From assembly GCA_009760855.2 (NCBI GenBank), contig WPIO01000013.1, positions 4,037,001 to 4,101,000 on the forward strand: a stretch of 64,000 bases of DNA. The letters run 5' to 3'. A program made the position numbers and the translations under genes. The notes beneath the pieces are model-generated. The model had not been told where the DNA came from. It ran no database searches and saw nothing but the letters and a program-made list of their open reading frames with translations. This stretch comes from Cristatella mucedo. Its lineage: Eukaryota > Bryozoa > Phylactolaemata > Cristatellidae. This document shows, in pieces, positions 33,209 through 47,744 of the stretch; the first letter of the stretch is position 1, and each line of letters opens with the position of its first letter.

Positions 33209-33409
33209 TTATAACAGCATTTCCAGAGTCCTGAGTCTGACCGCATTGTGTGGATCGCGGACTGCGTTAGTCCATGCAGCGTGTTTGGGAGATATAATCC
33301 TATATTTTTCCTCCATAATCCGAATTCTAATGACTTCTTCACTCAATTCACTGAGCCGTCCCACTGTTTCGCCGTCCAGCAGAGCCATCTGCCGCCTTTT
33401 CTTTGGCAA
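33209..33409 (-). CDS. Short open frame, unrecognised
   Basis: The 66-residue frame starts with a true ATG (MPKKRRQMALLDGETVGRLS) and continues EEVIRIRIMEEKYRIISPKH, then stops. It looks like natural helical protein. It could be a transposon-encoded accessory ORF or an exon remnant. Overlapping minus frames (33091-33342, 33348-33554) suggest frameshift decay of a longer sequence. Confidence 0.25.
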   Translation of the reverse strand: MPKKRRQMALLDGETVGRLSELSEEVIRIRIMEEKYRIISPKHAAWTNAVRDPHNAVRLRTLEMLL

Positions 33410-33559
33410 TGCTCCAATGAATCCAATGTCTAAACTCGAGAAATGTAGCTGCGATTTGGAGCGAAAGTGACACGTCGTTAAGTATGGCTACAGCAATTTT
33501 ATGACGCACATTAAAACCAAACACCCAAACTACGTTGAGGTTTTCAACTCGCATGCATT

Positions 33560-34425
33560 TTTGTTGGGCCCACTATACCGCGATAGAGTACTACGGCGGA
33601 AGCCAACGTAGGAGGACAGTGGACCCAATGATACACTCTTTGGGGATTCTCTATGTGGGCCCGGATCCGCCATGACGGTCAGGAGCTTTCTCGCGGCTTC
33701 CCTTGTATATTAATTTACTGCCTGCCGTATTGTCGACTAGAACACGCTACACGAGAACGCGAAATACACGTCACAACAACGATCGTGCTATTCAGCTCAG
33801 CTCGGTCCTTGGGCACTCGTTGCCTTGCGTGCGTGGCCGCATCGCCGGGGCAGGTTCTGCAACCATCTAGATACATAACTCGGCGAGTCCGGGAGCCTCC
33901 AACACCACGAATTACTCAGCCAACTTCTCCTACCCAAGACCCGTGACCTCTCGTCACCGAACATCCGGCCATGCCATAGGTCAGACCCCGTCCTAGCCGG
34001 TGACCCTTACCACATTACAGCCGCCCAGTCCCAGCCAACCAAACCTAGCCTGGGTACACCTCTACCGAACGTGTAATATCGATCGTGCGTACCTATTATC
34101 ACTTGTCATCATAGTTCAAATGCATTCCTAGATGTTATTGCCGTGGCTAGGATCCATGGACTATGCATCAACAAACAGAAAAGCGGCCCGAAGCCGCCGT
34201 AGGGGATTGGGACCGAGAGCTGAGACGTGGCTCGTTTGGGGGGCTGCGAGCTGAGTAACCATAGTTTGGTATTCTTAGCATTGTTGCGAACCGTTTCGCA
34301 CGTTCTCCCCCAAGAGCGTCACTGCGAATCTCTGCAACTGAATGGTCATCAGGCCTGCTGTAACTCCGGCGGCCTAATTCAACGCACTTTTCTTTGGAAT
34401 CCTCGCTCAACGTGCAAGAAACCCC
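33560..34425. other. No gene seen
   Basis: The proline-rich plus frame at 33653-33946 has no recognisable domain. Nothing else was noted. Confidence 0.4.
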
Positions 34426-34429
34426 TTGT

Positions 34430-37400
34430 ACGAAGGAACCTTATTGCGGAAAAAGTCTCGACGTGCTCGCATTGCCTGAAACTTGCATTAAATGGTTAAA
34501 TCGGTAATATGCCCGACAATGAAAGACTCTACCCCTACTGGTTTCTCGTTCTTTCATACCCCTAGATCAGTCAAAACTGGAGGTGAAGTCGCTATTGTCA
34601 CTTGCTCAAACTTCGATTTTAAGCCGTTTGCAGTACTCTCGAAGCAGTCTTACGAATCGATTGTCGTGAATTCACCTCAAAACCAGCTACCGGTGGTGGC
34701 AGTAGCCTATCGCCTACCAAGTGCCAAGTCTTGAAGCTTTATCTAGATATATCTGACCTCATTTCGATTCGGTGTGCAAGGAATCGATCTCTCCTCGTCA
34801 TGCGTGATTTCAACATCCTTTTCGCTAACTTATCTCACGCCTTCTGCACTGAATTTTGTGCACTCACTGCTTCATTGTCTCTTGTGGCTTACGTGCATCT
34901 CTCTAGTCACATCAAGGGTCAAAAACACGACCAAATTTTCTCATACAACTGCACTTTGTCATCACCAAAAATATTACCAAATTCCCTTTATCTGAGCACG
35001 TGCAGGTCTCATTCAGTCTACAATGTGTGTCCTCCTCTTCCTCATCTAAAGTCACAAGTGAATCGCGAAATGTCAAGACCCTTGACATCGACACTGTCCG
35101 TGCGAGAATATCTGTTTCGCCTCTGCTGCTCAATCCCCCCTTTCGACCTATCATAATTGATAGATTGCTACAACAGGTCACTAGCTGACACGCTCGACGA
35201 GTTTGCACCTCTGACTAAGTGCACTGTGCGCTCTCCCCCAGACGGCTTATGGTTTACCATAGACATTAAACTAGCAATGTATACTAAGCACAAGCTTGAA
35301 AAAGCATACACAAGATCAGGACTGACTGTCTATCGACAGCATGCACGGACTATTATATATCGAACAGTCGATCCTAGCAAAGGCCAAGTCTAGCTTTTAT
35401 AAAGCTTCTCTAAAAGAATTTTTGAATCATAGCTGCACAATCCAAAAATGCTGATGTCGACAATGAACCATATCCTTAACCGTTCCCAGGTTACCTCCTT
35501 ACTTAGTGATCCCTGTATAATAGTCTAGCTGATTGCTTCTCCAGCTTCTTTGTCAACAAGATAGACAAGATAGACAAGACAGACCAGATAGACAAGACAG
35601 GACCAAGGAGTCCATCCATAAGATGGCAGCATTCCCTTTTGAATCATGTCCCTCAATTTCCATGCAGCACCTCAACCACTACAATCAAGGAGGTTACTAG
35701 TAACCTCGTCCTGGAGTTCAAATCCTAATCGAAGACAAGTAGTCCTCTGGACCCTATTCCCACTGTCCTGCTTCTACGATGCATTGATCTGCTGCTGCCA
35801 TGCATAAGTAACATCATAAATACGTCACTAGCCCCAGGTCATGTCTCAGCATTTTTCAAAAAGGCTGCAGTCAGGCCACTAAACAAGAAAGCAACAGTAG
35901 ACCAAGATAACTTGAGCAACTTCTGCCCAGTCTCCTTTCTACCGCTTCTATCAGTCACTGGAACGAGTCGTGGCAGACCAGCTGAACTTGTATATCGAAA
36001 TTTCAAACCTTGCTAGTAAGCTCCACTCTTGCTTCAGAGATAATCGCTCCACAGAGTTAGCATTACTTCGGGTGTATATCGACCTGCTTAGGAGTGCGCA
36101 CTTAAGTAGTCTCTCGGCTTGCTTTGCTCGATCTTTCGGCAGCTTTGATACTATCGATCACCAAGTTCTTCTTTAGCGCCTCTCGTCTCGCCTGGGCATC
36201 ACTGGCACTGTATTGCAATGGTTCGGGTCCTATCTCAGTGCGAGACTCGAGAGAGTATTGATGAGAATTCATGATGAATGATCATTCAAAATCCTCTGAA
36301 ATATTCAAAAGCCTCTGGAATATGGGGTCCTATCTCAGTGGGAGACTCCAGAGTACTGACGTGAATGAACAACGATCATGTAAGGAGCCTCTGAAATATG
36401 GGGTACCTCAGGGCTATGTGCTAGGTCCGGTTCATTTCACGGTTTATACTCTCCCTCTTGCTGAAGTGATTGCTAGGCACAATCTAGGCTTTCACTTCAA
36501 TGCAGATGACACTAAGTTGTGCCTCTGCTTCGATCATTCCCAACCCTTCTGCACGTCGAGTTTTCTTGACTCCATTGCTGCATGTATTGACGATATCGAC
36601 ACCAGGATGGCAGCAAACTTACTTAAATTAAATGATGATAAAACCAACTTATAAGTTACGGGCAAATCAAGTGCGATTCAGAAAATGAAAAAGTGAACGC
36701 CCACAATCAGCTCTGCCAGCATATGTCCTGTTGAATCTGGACGAAATCTCGGTGTACTGTTCTAAAGTTACCTTTTGTTATACGACCACATACGCTCCAC
36801 AGTCAAGTCTGCTTACTTTCAGCTACATAAAATGGCTACAGTTTGGGCTTGCTTAGACAGGGATAGCCCATCTAAGAGGGTCCGTGCATTTGTGACATCC
36901 CATCTTGACTTCTGTAACTAACTCATTGCTGGTCTGCCGGCCTGTGCACTCAGGTGCGTACAGCTAGTGCAAACCTCTGCAGCAAGGCTTGTCTGTCGTG
37001 AGCGTTGCAGTTGCCACATCACACCACTTCTCGCCGACCTGCACTGGCTGCGCAGTCAAGTAACGGATTGACTTCAAGGTTTTGTCGCTCACTTTTAGGT
37101 CCCTTCATTCTTTGTCTCCAGCCTATCTCTCAGATATACTACCCCCTCAGGCTAAGCATCGTTCGCATGCTCCGAAAGCCTGGAACTCACTCTCGACTTG
37201 TGTCACGACATCTCCTGACTTGACCACATAAAAAAACAAACTACAAATGCAGCTATTAATCACAGCCTTTAGTGGTTTCCTGCGATTTGTTCTTTAGTTG
37301 CTTATGCATGCTGACACCGTGCATGCTGCCACTAACCACACGTGCATGCTGACCCTGTGCATTTCACCCCTAACCATGTTATTCTTGCTTTTTATTGAGC

Positions 37401-37505
37401 ATACTACCACTAACCATTCGATCGTATTTCCTTTGTAGCAAATGTATAGCGTCTAGAAAGAGATTGAGATCTCTGAGAGTGCTTTATCGAGTGTTTTATT
37501 ATCAT
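34430..37505 (+). mobile_element. LINE family B, longest copy (L2/CR1-type)
   Basis: Endonuclease traces come first (DVLALPETCIKW-like start near 34460, then 'MRDFNILF' in place of GDFN near 34800). RT follows, with FDTIDHQVLL near 36140 and YGVPQGYVLGPVHFTVYTLP near 36400. The YADD box is changed to NADD in FHFNADDTKLCL near 36495. LLKLNDDKTNL lies near 36640. The 3' UTR ends with 'agatctctgagagtgcttta' and an ATT tail near 37495. A local duplication of about 80 bases occurs near 36225-36370. Many frameshifts make it dead. Confidence 0.92.
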
Positions 37506-37690
37506 TAGATTCATTTCACGGCTAGTTGACGTCAACACAGAATTGCCGTAAAGTGTCTACAGAAGTAGGCGCATACATAATTTCTGAGTCTCTTTGCACT
37601 TAAATTCTTCTCAACTGCCTGTCCTAGCTTGCCCCGACGCAGCACCATAATCGTGAGGCGTCGTGCTAGCGTACAACGTGCTGATATCTG

Positions 37691-37825
37691 GTTTCGCTTT
37701 AGGGGGTTAGTCGCTAGCCTCTAACCACCTAGGTCGTGGGCTCAAACTCTGCGGCATACGTAAAGCGCCTGGGGAGAAATTAAATTCTTTGAGGGCACTA
37801 TATAACTGCATTAAATTTTACATTA
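37691..37825 (+). mobile_element. SINE1 copy
   Basis: It contains 'agggggttagtcgctagcct', 'ggtcgtgggctcaaactctg' (mutated B box), 'gtaaagcgcctggggagaaa' and 'gagggcactatataactgca'. Confidence 0.75.
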
Positions 37826-37884
37826 TTTTTAAATCTTACACTTGCCGTTGAGGTGCGCCAGCCATTGAAGTAATACGGACTTAC

Positions 37885-38064
37885 GGGCACTTGGGTGTCC
37901 GATAGCAGCGTCGGTCACGTTACCCTCGGCATCGCTGGCTCCCACTGACTTTCTAACCATCCGTCGGCCGGAGCGGATGCTACCCTCTCTTCTTCCTTCA
38001 GACGGAGCTGCCGACGCTGCCGCCAGCTGACACATCTGCTGCATACGTGCGCACCACTCAAGCT
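37885..38064 (-). CDS. Candidate internal exon of an unrecognised gene
   Basis: On the minus strand an AG acceptor ('gccgacag|agctt') and a consensus donor ('gcccgtaagt') bound a 180-base open block in phase 1 at both ends, so it is frame-neutral. It encodes ELEWCARMQQMCQLAAASAA and then a basic, serine/alanine-rich stretch ending AAIGHPSA. No other exon of such a gene was found nearby, and I do not recognise the product. CpG-rich DNA lies just upstream on that strand (38080-38230). Confidence 0.35.
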
Positions 38065-38131
38065 CTGTCGGCTATTTCATGGTGCATCTACGTGCTCCAC
38101 TCGCTCGTCGCTCGAAGCGCAGAATTATCGC

Positions 38132-38168
38132 GCAGCGCTTACGCAGCAGCGCGCTGCGTAAGCGCTGC
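38132..38168. other. Inverted repeat, 15-base arms with 7-base loop
   Basis: The arm gcagcgcttacgcag and its exact reverse complement ctgcgtaagcgctgc flank cagcgcg. It lies in a CpG-rich patch. Confidence 0.9.
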
Positions 38169-38349
38169 TGCGTCGTACTATACGCCGGCAGTCGTACTAT
38201 ACGCAGTGAGCCGCTTACCGTGAGCCGCTTGTCGTGCAGTGCCTCAGCTACGTACAGCTCGACTCACAAGGAGGACCGTGGAACCTTATCCGTTCAGTTC
38301 GTATATTGCAAGGACTTGGCAGGCCTGCTACTTCGATTCGGGTGAGAAA

Positions 38350-39150
38350 TATCAGCTCGATCCAAATGTACGCCTTTACCAAAATCACGAGTTCAATCAA
38401 ATAGGTGCGCATTGAAACATGCAGGGTCCGACTCAGCTTAGTTTCTCTGCATTTTTGGTTTCTTTAAACATAACTGTTGCTTCAGACCTTCTACGGCGGC
38501 ACTAAATTGAACTTCCGTCCTTTTCCTCAAATTGCAGCTCAAGTAACTGGGCTCGTGATTACAGGTGCCTTGCAAATAGTGAATACGGTGAAGCTGGCGC
38601 CTTGAAGCACTTCTAACGAAAGCGTATATAGGAATCGCGTTTTCTAGGGGCCATCACTGCTTACGGTAATGTTTGCTTTGGTTTAGCTGCAAAAATGAGC
38701 AGCCCTGCCGATGATCACGTGTGGATAACTTCTTCCGACCGCAATTCCATATAACCCCAAGGGTCAAGGTTGCATCAAGGCTGAACATGGCAGCGCCCTA
38801 TAAGTCAAGGTTGCATTAAGACTGAATGAACATGGCAGCGCCCAATGAGGTGAGCATGTCCTGCGTCTGTGTCGAGTTAGTGTAGTTTTTATTTACAAGA
38901 ATTTATGTGATTTGATCTAAACCATAAATGGAGATTGGTTATAAATTATAATGGCCAAAAATAGAGAACTGTCACCGGGCTGTCGTTAGGAACCGGACGT
39001 ATTGGCAGCTCCGGACGCAGCTGTCTACTCACTTGTTTCTAGCCTCAAGGGCTGTCCGGTCGACTCCGGTATGCTAATCACGTGCTTTAGCCTTTGAATT
39101 TTGAGCCCTGTGTACAACGAATTGGGGTCAAAGCTGTTTTCATTCCGAGC
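38350..39150. other. No gene seen
   Basis: It contains a short direct duplication around 38765-38845 ('agtcaaggttgcatyaagrctgaa...catggcagcgccc'). There is no credible exon. Confidence 0.45.
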
Positions 39151-39151
39151 T

Positions 39152-40590
<1,439 letters not shown>

Positions 40591-40692
40591 GAGAGAGTAA
40601 GTAGCAAGCAGACAAGAGGTGTGACCACTTGAGTCGAGCATATAATGTAAGATTTCCATTTTCCCTGATACACCCTATGCAATCTGTTTTAT

Positions 40693-41040
40693 AATAATAA
40701 TAATAATGGACTTGATAAAGCGCCCTCAGAGAACTTAATCTCTTTCTGGGCGCTTTACATTTGCTGCAAAGTGATATGCAATTGAATAGTAAGTAAAATC
40801 ATGCTTGAAAAACAAACAAAATGAATAATATGGTTAGGGGTGACATGCACAGGGTCAGCATGCAAATGTGGTTAGTGGCAGCATGCACAGTGTCAGCACG
40901 CATAAGCACATGAAGGACGAATCACAGGGACCCACTAAATGCTGTCCTAAATAGGTGTGTTTTTAAGTTCCTTTTAAATGTGGTCAGGTCAGGGGATGTT
41001 CTGATGCAGGTCGGGAGGGAGTTCCAGGCTTTGGGAGCAA
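40693..41040 (-). mobile_element. LINE family B, 3' UTR fragment
   Basis: It starts with (TAA)n and 'tgataaagcgccctcagaga' and runs through the conserved 3' UTR to 'ggagttccaggctttgggag'. Over this span it is almost identical to the copies at 11.2 and 20.0 kb, which suggests relatively recent insertion. Confidence 0.92.
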
Positions 41041-41440
41041 ACTCCTTGTTTTCGGAGATACCTGTATTTCAAGTAGCACTTTTGCATTTTTAAAGCTTGC
41101 CATCTTCTGATCCTTGTGTCTACTACGCTGGCGCACTGTAGGTTTTATTGATTAGAGCTCTGCTCGACTGCACATCAGCATATATATAGCATGCGAGTAA
41201 GGTGTGCGCGTAGTCGCTGTCACTCGTGCCAAGCGTCTGGCATCGTTGCTGTTTATAAGTAATGCATCTGTCAGTGTGTTGCTCCTATTGCAGGCATTTT
41301 CCTGTCAATACGATGCACCTCAAATAATTGGCTCCTAATAAAATTTTGATTATAAGGTTTTGAGTGAAATATCCTATGGATCCTTGGAGGCTGAGCCGTG
41401 AAGCATATAATCCATCATCTGCTGATAAATAATAAAATAA

Positions 41441-41562
41441 AATGTAATTCATTTCATAGCACCCTAAAAGAACTTAATCTCTCTCCGGGCATTTCACAAA
41501 TGCTGCGTGGGGGGGCTTGAACCCACGACCTAGGTCGTTAAAGTGAAGCACCTTACCTGCGA
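41441..41562 (-). mobile_element. SINE1 copy
   Basis: It contains 'tagcaccctaaaagaactta', 'ggggcttgaacccacgacct' and 'aagtgaagcaccttacctgc', the reverse complement of SINE1. Confidence 0.8.
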
Positions 41563-42114
41563 TCGCTTTATCTTAAGGTGACTGCTCCCCCATTGGAGAT
41601 TGACATAATGTATTTTTGAAACTTCTGAAGCGTGATCCATGATTCTATCATCCTTGCCGTTGAGCCTTGTTTGGCTAGGCTATTGCTCAAGTTAAAGTGG
41701 GGTGAAGCTTATTGTTGACCTTACTAGACTGATTACCTGATTACCATGTACAATCCATGTGAAGTAGAGGTTTTTGTGCTACTTAATTGTTATGCATCAC
41801 CTGGTCATATCAGCAGAAGTGCCTTTATTGGCATGCTGCCAAGTAGGATAGGTTGTCAATCGGATTGGGCAGGGTTTTTCTGCTGGGGTGTCTAAAAACT
41901 AGTGTGGCTTAAATTCCATTATTGTGGGTGAACTCAATGAGCTGTGCGCATGCAAATAGCAAGTTCCGTTGTTGGACCTTGTGTTATATGTCCTTAGTAA
42001 GCTGCTGTTGAGTCTTATACTTTAACCGTGTGAGTGTGCGTGTGCGCGCGCACATGCCCGAGCGTGCACGGGTTTTGTTTGCACGTTCGTGCATACGTTT
42101 GTGTGGGTGTTGCC

Positions 42115-42223
<109 letters not shown>

Positions 42224-42634
42224 CACGAGTGCATGCATGGCAGATCCAATGCGCCGAGCTTTAAGGCCGGCTAGCAGACTGACAGAAAGAAAGATTTGTG
42301 AAACTCTGTTCTTGACATTCATTAGTGTAAATGAAAACGAATAGGCAGACGATTTTACAAAGTCTTAGCAAAGCAATTAGTATGGTCGTGACGATCCTCT
42401 CCTCTGATCGTTGACAGCATTCGATCCCGATACCTTTAATACTGGTTTTCATTACGGAATCCTCGTGTTTAGCCCACCAAGCCTTCGGTATAGATCGGAT
42501 TGAGCGACTGGTGTTCAACGCGATGCAAGGCAGCCGAATTGGCCCTACCCTCTGTATCCGGCGAGTTCGAGAAATTGTGCACGGTCCCCATTGAGGCTCT
42601 ACATAGAAATGCTGGGCTATGAAGTCTGTTGTCA

Positions 42635-45600
42635 ATGCTTCCATTGCTTCAGGTCCTTGTGACGACAGATGCTTCCGGTCAGCTGTGGAATGCCTGCATA
42701 TGGGATCCAACACCGGGCACGACCTTGCTCACCTTCAAGGGTGGCAGCTCGGCTGAGAAAACCCTGGTCGTACTCCGAGGAGAGTATTTGATGTCGGCTG
42801 TGTTGGGCAAGCCACTAGTTCACCTATGGAGCATTGGCAAGCGTGTGAGTTATGCCCAGCTTGGACTCTGTTTACAGTGTCTGCATTTGCTACTGACTCA
42901 TGCCAGCATTTATCGCCCGAGTCTCAGAAACTCAAGCAGAGCTACTTGTACGTGTCTGTGAACTGTACCGTCTCTGCGACAGTTGTCTTTTCGCTAAGAT
43001 TTACGCTTCGATGCATTTACCAAAACTCGGCACCTCGACTTGTCTGGCGTGCAGTCGTCCCTTGCCACTTTGCGCTTCGACTTTCGCAGCTTCACTCTAT
43101 GGTGGTTTTATTCAAATACGTACACGCATATTCATTAAAGAGTTAATCGAGATAGTGAAAATGATGCAGTGCACTCTTGGTTGTCTGAGTCAATTATACG
43201 CCCCTGTATTACAATAAAAAGTAAAACCAATGTACGTGTATGGTCTGTAGGTCAATAATGTATTCGAGCATCATCCCCCCATACCCTGGTGAGCCGCGAT
43301 GACACGCACTAGGTAAGGCGGTTGCTTTCACGACCTCGGTCCCGAGGCCGTGGGTTCGATTCCTGCAGTGGGCGATCCTTGATCGCCACTGCAAGCGGTG
43401 GTGATAGCCGTAAAGGCTCTTCTGTCGCTATACAAAAGGAGGCCGTTTAATCAGCTAGGATTTTTTTTTTACCCTTCAACACCTTCAGGTGCAGCCGCTC
43501 GACCACTCCTTGTGTGTGGGCAAGAGCTTTTTTCCAAAAAATATTGTGTGGTGAAACCAAGCCAATCGGAGTGTGCTGTTCACTGTTTTACTATCTAAGT
43601 GTAAGAACTGTGTGTGTGCGTGTAATTAAATGTACGATAATAATAATATGATATTTTTAGCATATAATATGTCTTATTTTCTCTCATTCTGACTGGTATT
43701 GGTAAATACAAGTGTAATTGTGACTATTGTGGTGTTATTTCATATCCAGAGGGCTCAATTAGTGCTAAAAACTGTATTTAGAGGATCGTGAACAGGTTTT
43801 CAGTGCTTCAACTACGAAAATATTCGATTTATAAATAGAACCCTACTTCGGAAATTCACTTATCGCGATCGAGTCGGGAACGGATTGACCACAATAAACG
43901 AGGGTCGACTGTAATAGTCACAACACCAACATTACACCTCTTCTCACCGATCTGCTGCACTGATTGCTCGTCAAGTAGCATATCGACTTGCAATATTCTG
44001 CCACTCACCTTTAGGCTCCCTCCTTTTCTCCGGCCGGTCTACCTATCTTAATTAATTTTCCATCAGGCCTCCTGTCACACCATCCGGCTATTCTGATTCG
44101 GGGCGTTTGGCTGTGCCCAGCAACCAACTCCAAATCCCTTGGAGCCGGTGCCTTTAGTCACTGTGCACCCCGAAGAAGCCTGGAACTCACCACCGACTGA
44201 CATCCCTTCATTTCCTGATGTGACGACATTCTAAAAGAAGCTAACAACCTATATGTTGCTCGCAGTGGTTGCTCCTTGTGAGTAAATTGTCCTTTGTGTG
44301 CCTAAGTTGTCCGAAACTGTGCACCTTGTGACTAACCTATTGGTAGGCTTTCTCTTCGGCATCATGTGCATTGATAGAGATTTGGTTCTCTCGGGTGCTA
44401 TATTAATGTTTTATTAATACTATTATTAACCTTTACCATTTGCTGTCACTTTGAGAGTATTTGTTAGGACCTTAATCGATAACTCGGTATTTTTTCATTT
44501 TTAGGCGAGTATGCAGTCATGATTTTAGTTATTCAACTGACTGGTGTAGTGATCAAATGCCTTGCAATCTGCTACATGGAAGGAGGCGTGCCGTCAAGTC
44601 ACCGTTTTGTTATTACTCAAACTAAAGCCCTTAAGGCTTGCTGCAATATCCTCTTTTTTGCAAGAGGCGTGCAGCTAGCCAGCGTATGGCTCGGCGCCAA
44701 TGCTGTACCCGTTTAGCGGTGAGCTTGGGCTTGAGCCCACGTCTTGGCACATGTTAGAGATCATCCTCTGGCTACGAATGAGGTTCATTCCTGTGCCATG
44801 TGAACCTTGTTTCAAACTCTAGTGATTGACGTTATGTATATGGATCTTGCAGCTCATAGCAGTGATTTGAATTAAGGTGCCATTAGCAAGTCATACAGTT
44901 TGGGCAGACTTTGAGCTGTCTTATCGTTTCGCAAAGTAGAATCCTACTTCCTTGAGCACTGAGTCTGCTCTTCTTGTCCAGTGATGTGTTTCAAGGTGCA
45001 GCGCTCATCTCCTTGGTTTGTAAAATGTGCAAGCTAAGTTAATGTAGCTGATTTTTATAGTTACTGTGACATCATCAAAAGTCGCATGGCGCCTATCCGA
45101 CTGGCCCCTCGATCGTCAGCATTTGGGTGGATTCAGCCAGAAATGCCAACCTTATCATAAACGTGTTCCTCTGAAATATACATGACCTGCCTGCTGAGTC
45201 TCCTTTTCACTTCTGGCTGGGCTGGCTGAAGGACCATAATTCAATATAATCCATCGTAAATGTTCAAGGTCTTAAGCAAAACTTTTTCGTTCGTGTAGTT
45301 CTTGACTTCCAATCAGAATATCAGGTGGGTATGCTTAACTGATGTATAGTTTATGCACTAGCACGGATGCTATAGCCACGCACATAACAAGGTCGTCAAA
45401 AAGTACTATATTCAAGTTATTGTTGGTCGGTCAAGCAAGCTGGATTTTATCCAACTTGCTTAAATCCAAGCGAGTTATATATTTGTGTAAGTATTTTTCA
45501 AATCAAGGAGAGATGATGATGTTTTCATCATTCACTGTTTAGGCTTTTCCCTGCCAACGTCAGATTACTGACCCTCCGCATTATTGATCCGATTATTGAC

Positions 45601-47704
45601 CCCCTAGAGCAACCGCCCCTCGACAGCTCTTTTGGCTTAAGCTCGGCGTTCTATACGATCCCAGCTCGTTTATTCACCATCCATTTAGGGCCAGGCTCCG
45701 GTGGCTCCGGTAACTAAGGAAAACTTGCTTATCCCACACAGAGCACATGGCAGACAGTGTCAGGGCAGATTTGAAGCCGCTGTGCGCTAGTTGAGAGCAG
45801 GATTGCCGAGATATCATTCGCTGTTGCCTAGTTCTAACGACTAGGAACCGGTGTTGCCATAATCAATGGTTAAGGTGTAAACGAGCCAAAGTCGTAGGCA
45901 GTCAGCTGTTCCGTTAGCGTTCGAGCCAGACAGGGTGAGCACCTGAGGCTTTGCACGTAGCTGTTCAGTGGTGCCATGCCACTCTGGTTGTGTAGTGCCA
46001 ACGTACTCCGTTGCCATGTGCTCTGGGCGCCATGTGAGAGTTTTCGGCCGCTTTAGCGGGTGCAGGACACTGTAACCCTTCGTGGCTGTCGAATAGATGT
46101 GTCTCTGCTATGGATTGCAACTTGTTATCTTAAGATGAACGGATGCTCTTCGTTGATGCCATGCTCTGCTGTCCCTTCGGCATACCTCCCGTGTGTTGGT
46201 GGAATGCAGGTTGCTAGCCGTGACACAGGGTTTGGGAGTCTGGATTAGGATTTTCGAATGGCTTACAGGAGGTCATTCAACGGGGCCAGCAGCTGACTGC
46301 AAGGACATGCTGGCGGTTGAGTGAGAACCTATTACACTTAGCCAAAGCCAATAGAAAGTCTGCGCCTCTCACGTGTGTGCTCACGTGTGGCTAGGCGATC
46401 CCTCATAAGACATGTACGCACGCGACCTCGAGTGAACGTGAATATGATGTTCCCATCGTTCGAGCAATCCTGCTGCAGCTTTGAGTGACCACTGGTAATT
46501 GGGAGCTACTTTAAAACTGTTTTGCAGGACCAGATACAGCAGCGGCTGGTTTGCCCCGGCCGGGTGTCAGCAATGGCTGCCACACCGGATGGCTCCTATA
46601 TCATTGTTGCCGTCGACGAGAAAGTTCACGTATGGCAGGTATGCAGATGATACTGTGCGCGTCAATGTCTGCTAGCTTTGGCTTGAAAAGAGGGTCTTGT
46701 TCGAGCGCATTTTTTGATTCTCGTCTGTGTTCGTCTCGGCATCTCTTGCCATGGTCTTCTCAGTCGTCCGTCTCGCGGATGGCCAGACGGACAAGATCGC
46801 GGGATCTTGTCCGATCGAGACCGCGATCCATCTCGCATGCCGTTCCTCGGCCACTTAATCGGCTTTGCACTGCGGCTTTGCTATACTTGAAGCCTCTTTT
46901 ACGGAAGCCCTTACTTATCTTACTGTTTTCTGCTTACTGGCTTCGTATTATGCAGCCTTCCTAGTCTTGTCACATGAGTGGTGCGTCCCAGGGACTACAG
47001 GAAGCTTGTAGAGAGAGCACGGGCCTACTCTTTGACGATAGATCGAATAATTATGTTCATAAGATCAAAAATATTATTGAATGGCATTGAATTATTTGTA
47101 AAACCATAGATCAAATATTTGGGGAACATGCTAGTTTTGTTTTATATTTATATGTTCTACAAGGTTTCAGCCAGTCGAGTATGAAGGGGAAAATTTGACT
47201 CCCAAATTTGTCGTGCTTCTTTTGTTTCCAGTCTCTCCCGCACATTTTCCTTTTGACGAGAGCTGCTCTTCCGGTACTGCTTCCATTCTTTTCCAAATTC
47301 CAACTCTTGTATGCACCTCACGTAGAGTGGAAACGGAGTGTATCATCTGAGCACTGACCCTAGAAGTCGAAATTGCCTAATGCATGCACACATGAAGGGC
47401 GATTCACATACAAAGGGCAAATGCTATGAGGAATAGGTTGGATTTTAGCTTTGCTGCAAATATTTTTTATCATGTTGGGGGCACGGTGATGTCTGTCGAT
47501 AGCAAGTTCCATGCTGCTGTAGCATACTAACTGAAGGCATGGTCTCCAAACGATTAATTTTGATGAGAGGCACAGCTAAATAGGTCAATTCGGAGTACTA
47601 ATAGGCTTATCATCGTTAAGCTTTGGCAAGTTACTTGCCACCCAAATCCAAGTGTCTTCGATGCAGACTTCAAAAGAAGATACTGAGAATTACAGAGTAA
47701 GAGG

Positions 47705-47744
<40 letters not shown>

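Noticed and set aside
33560-33665. Small MITE bounded by 'gggcccactata' and 'ctatgtgggccc'
   Set aside because: The inverted match is short and imperfect, with no target-site duplication and no second copy in the window.
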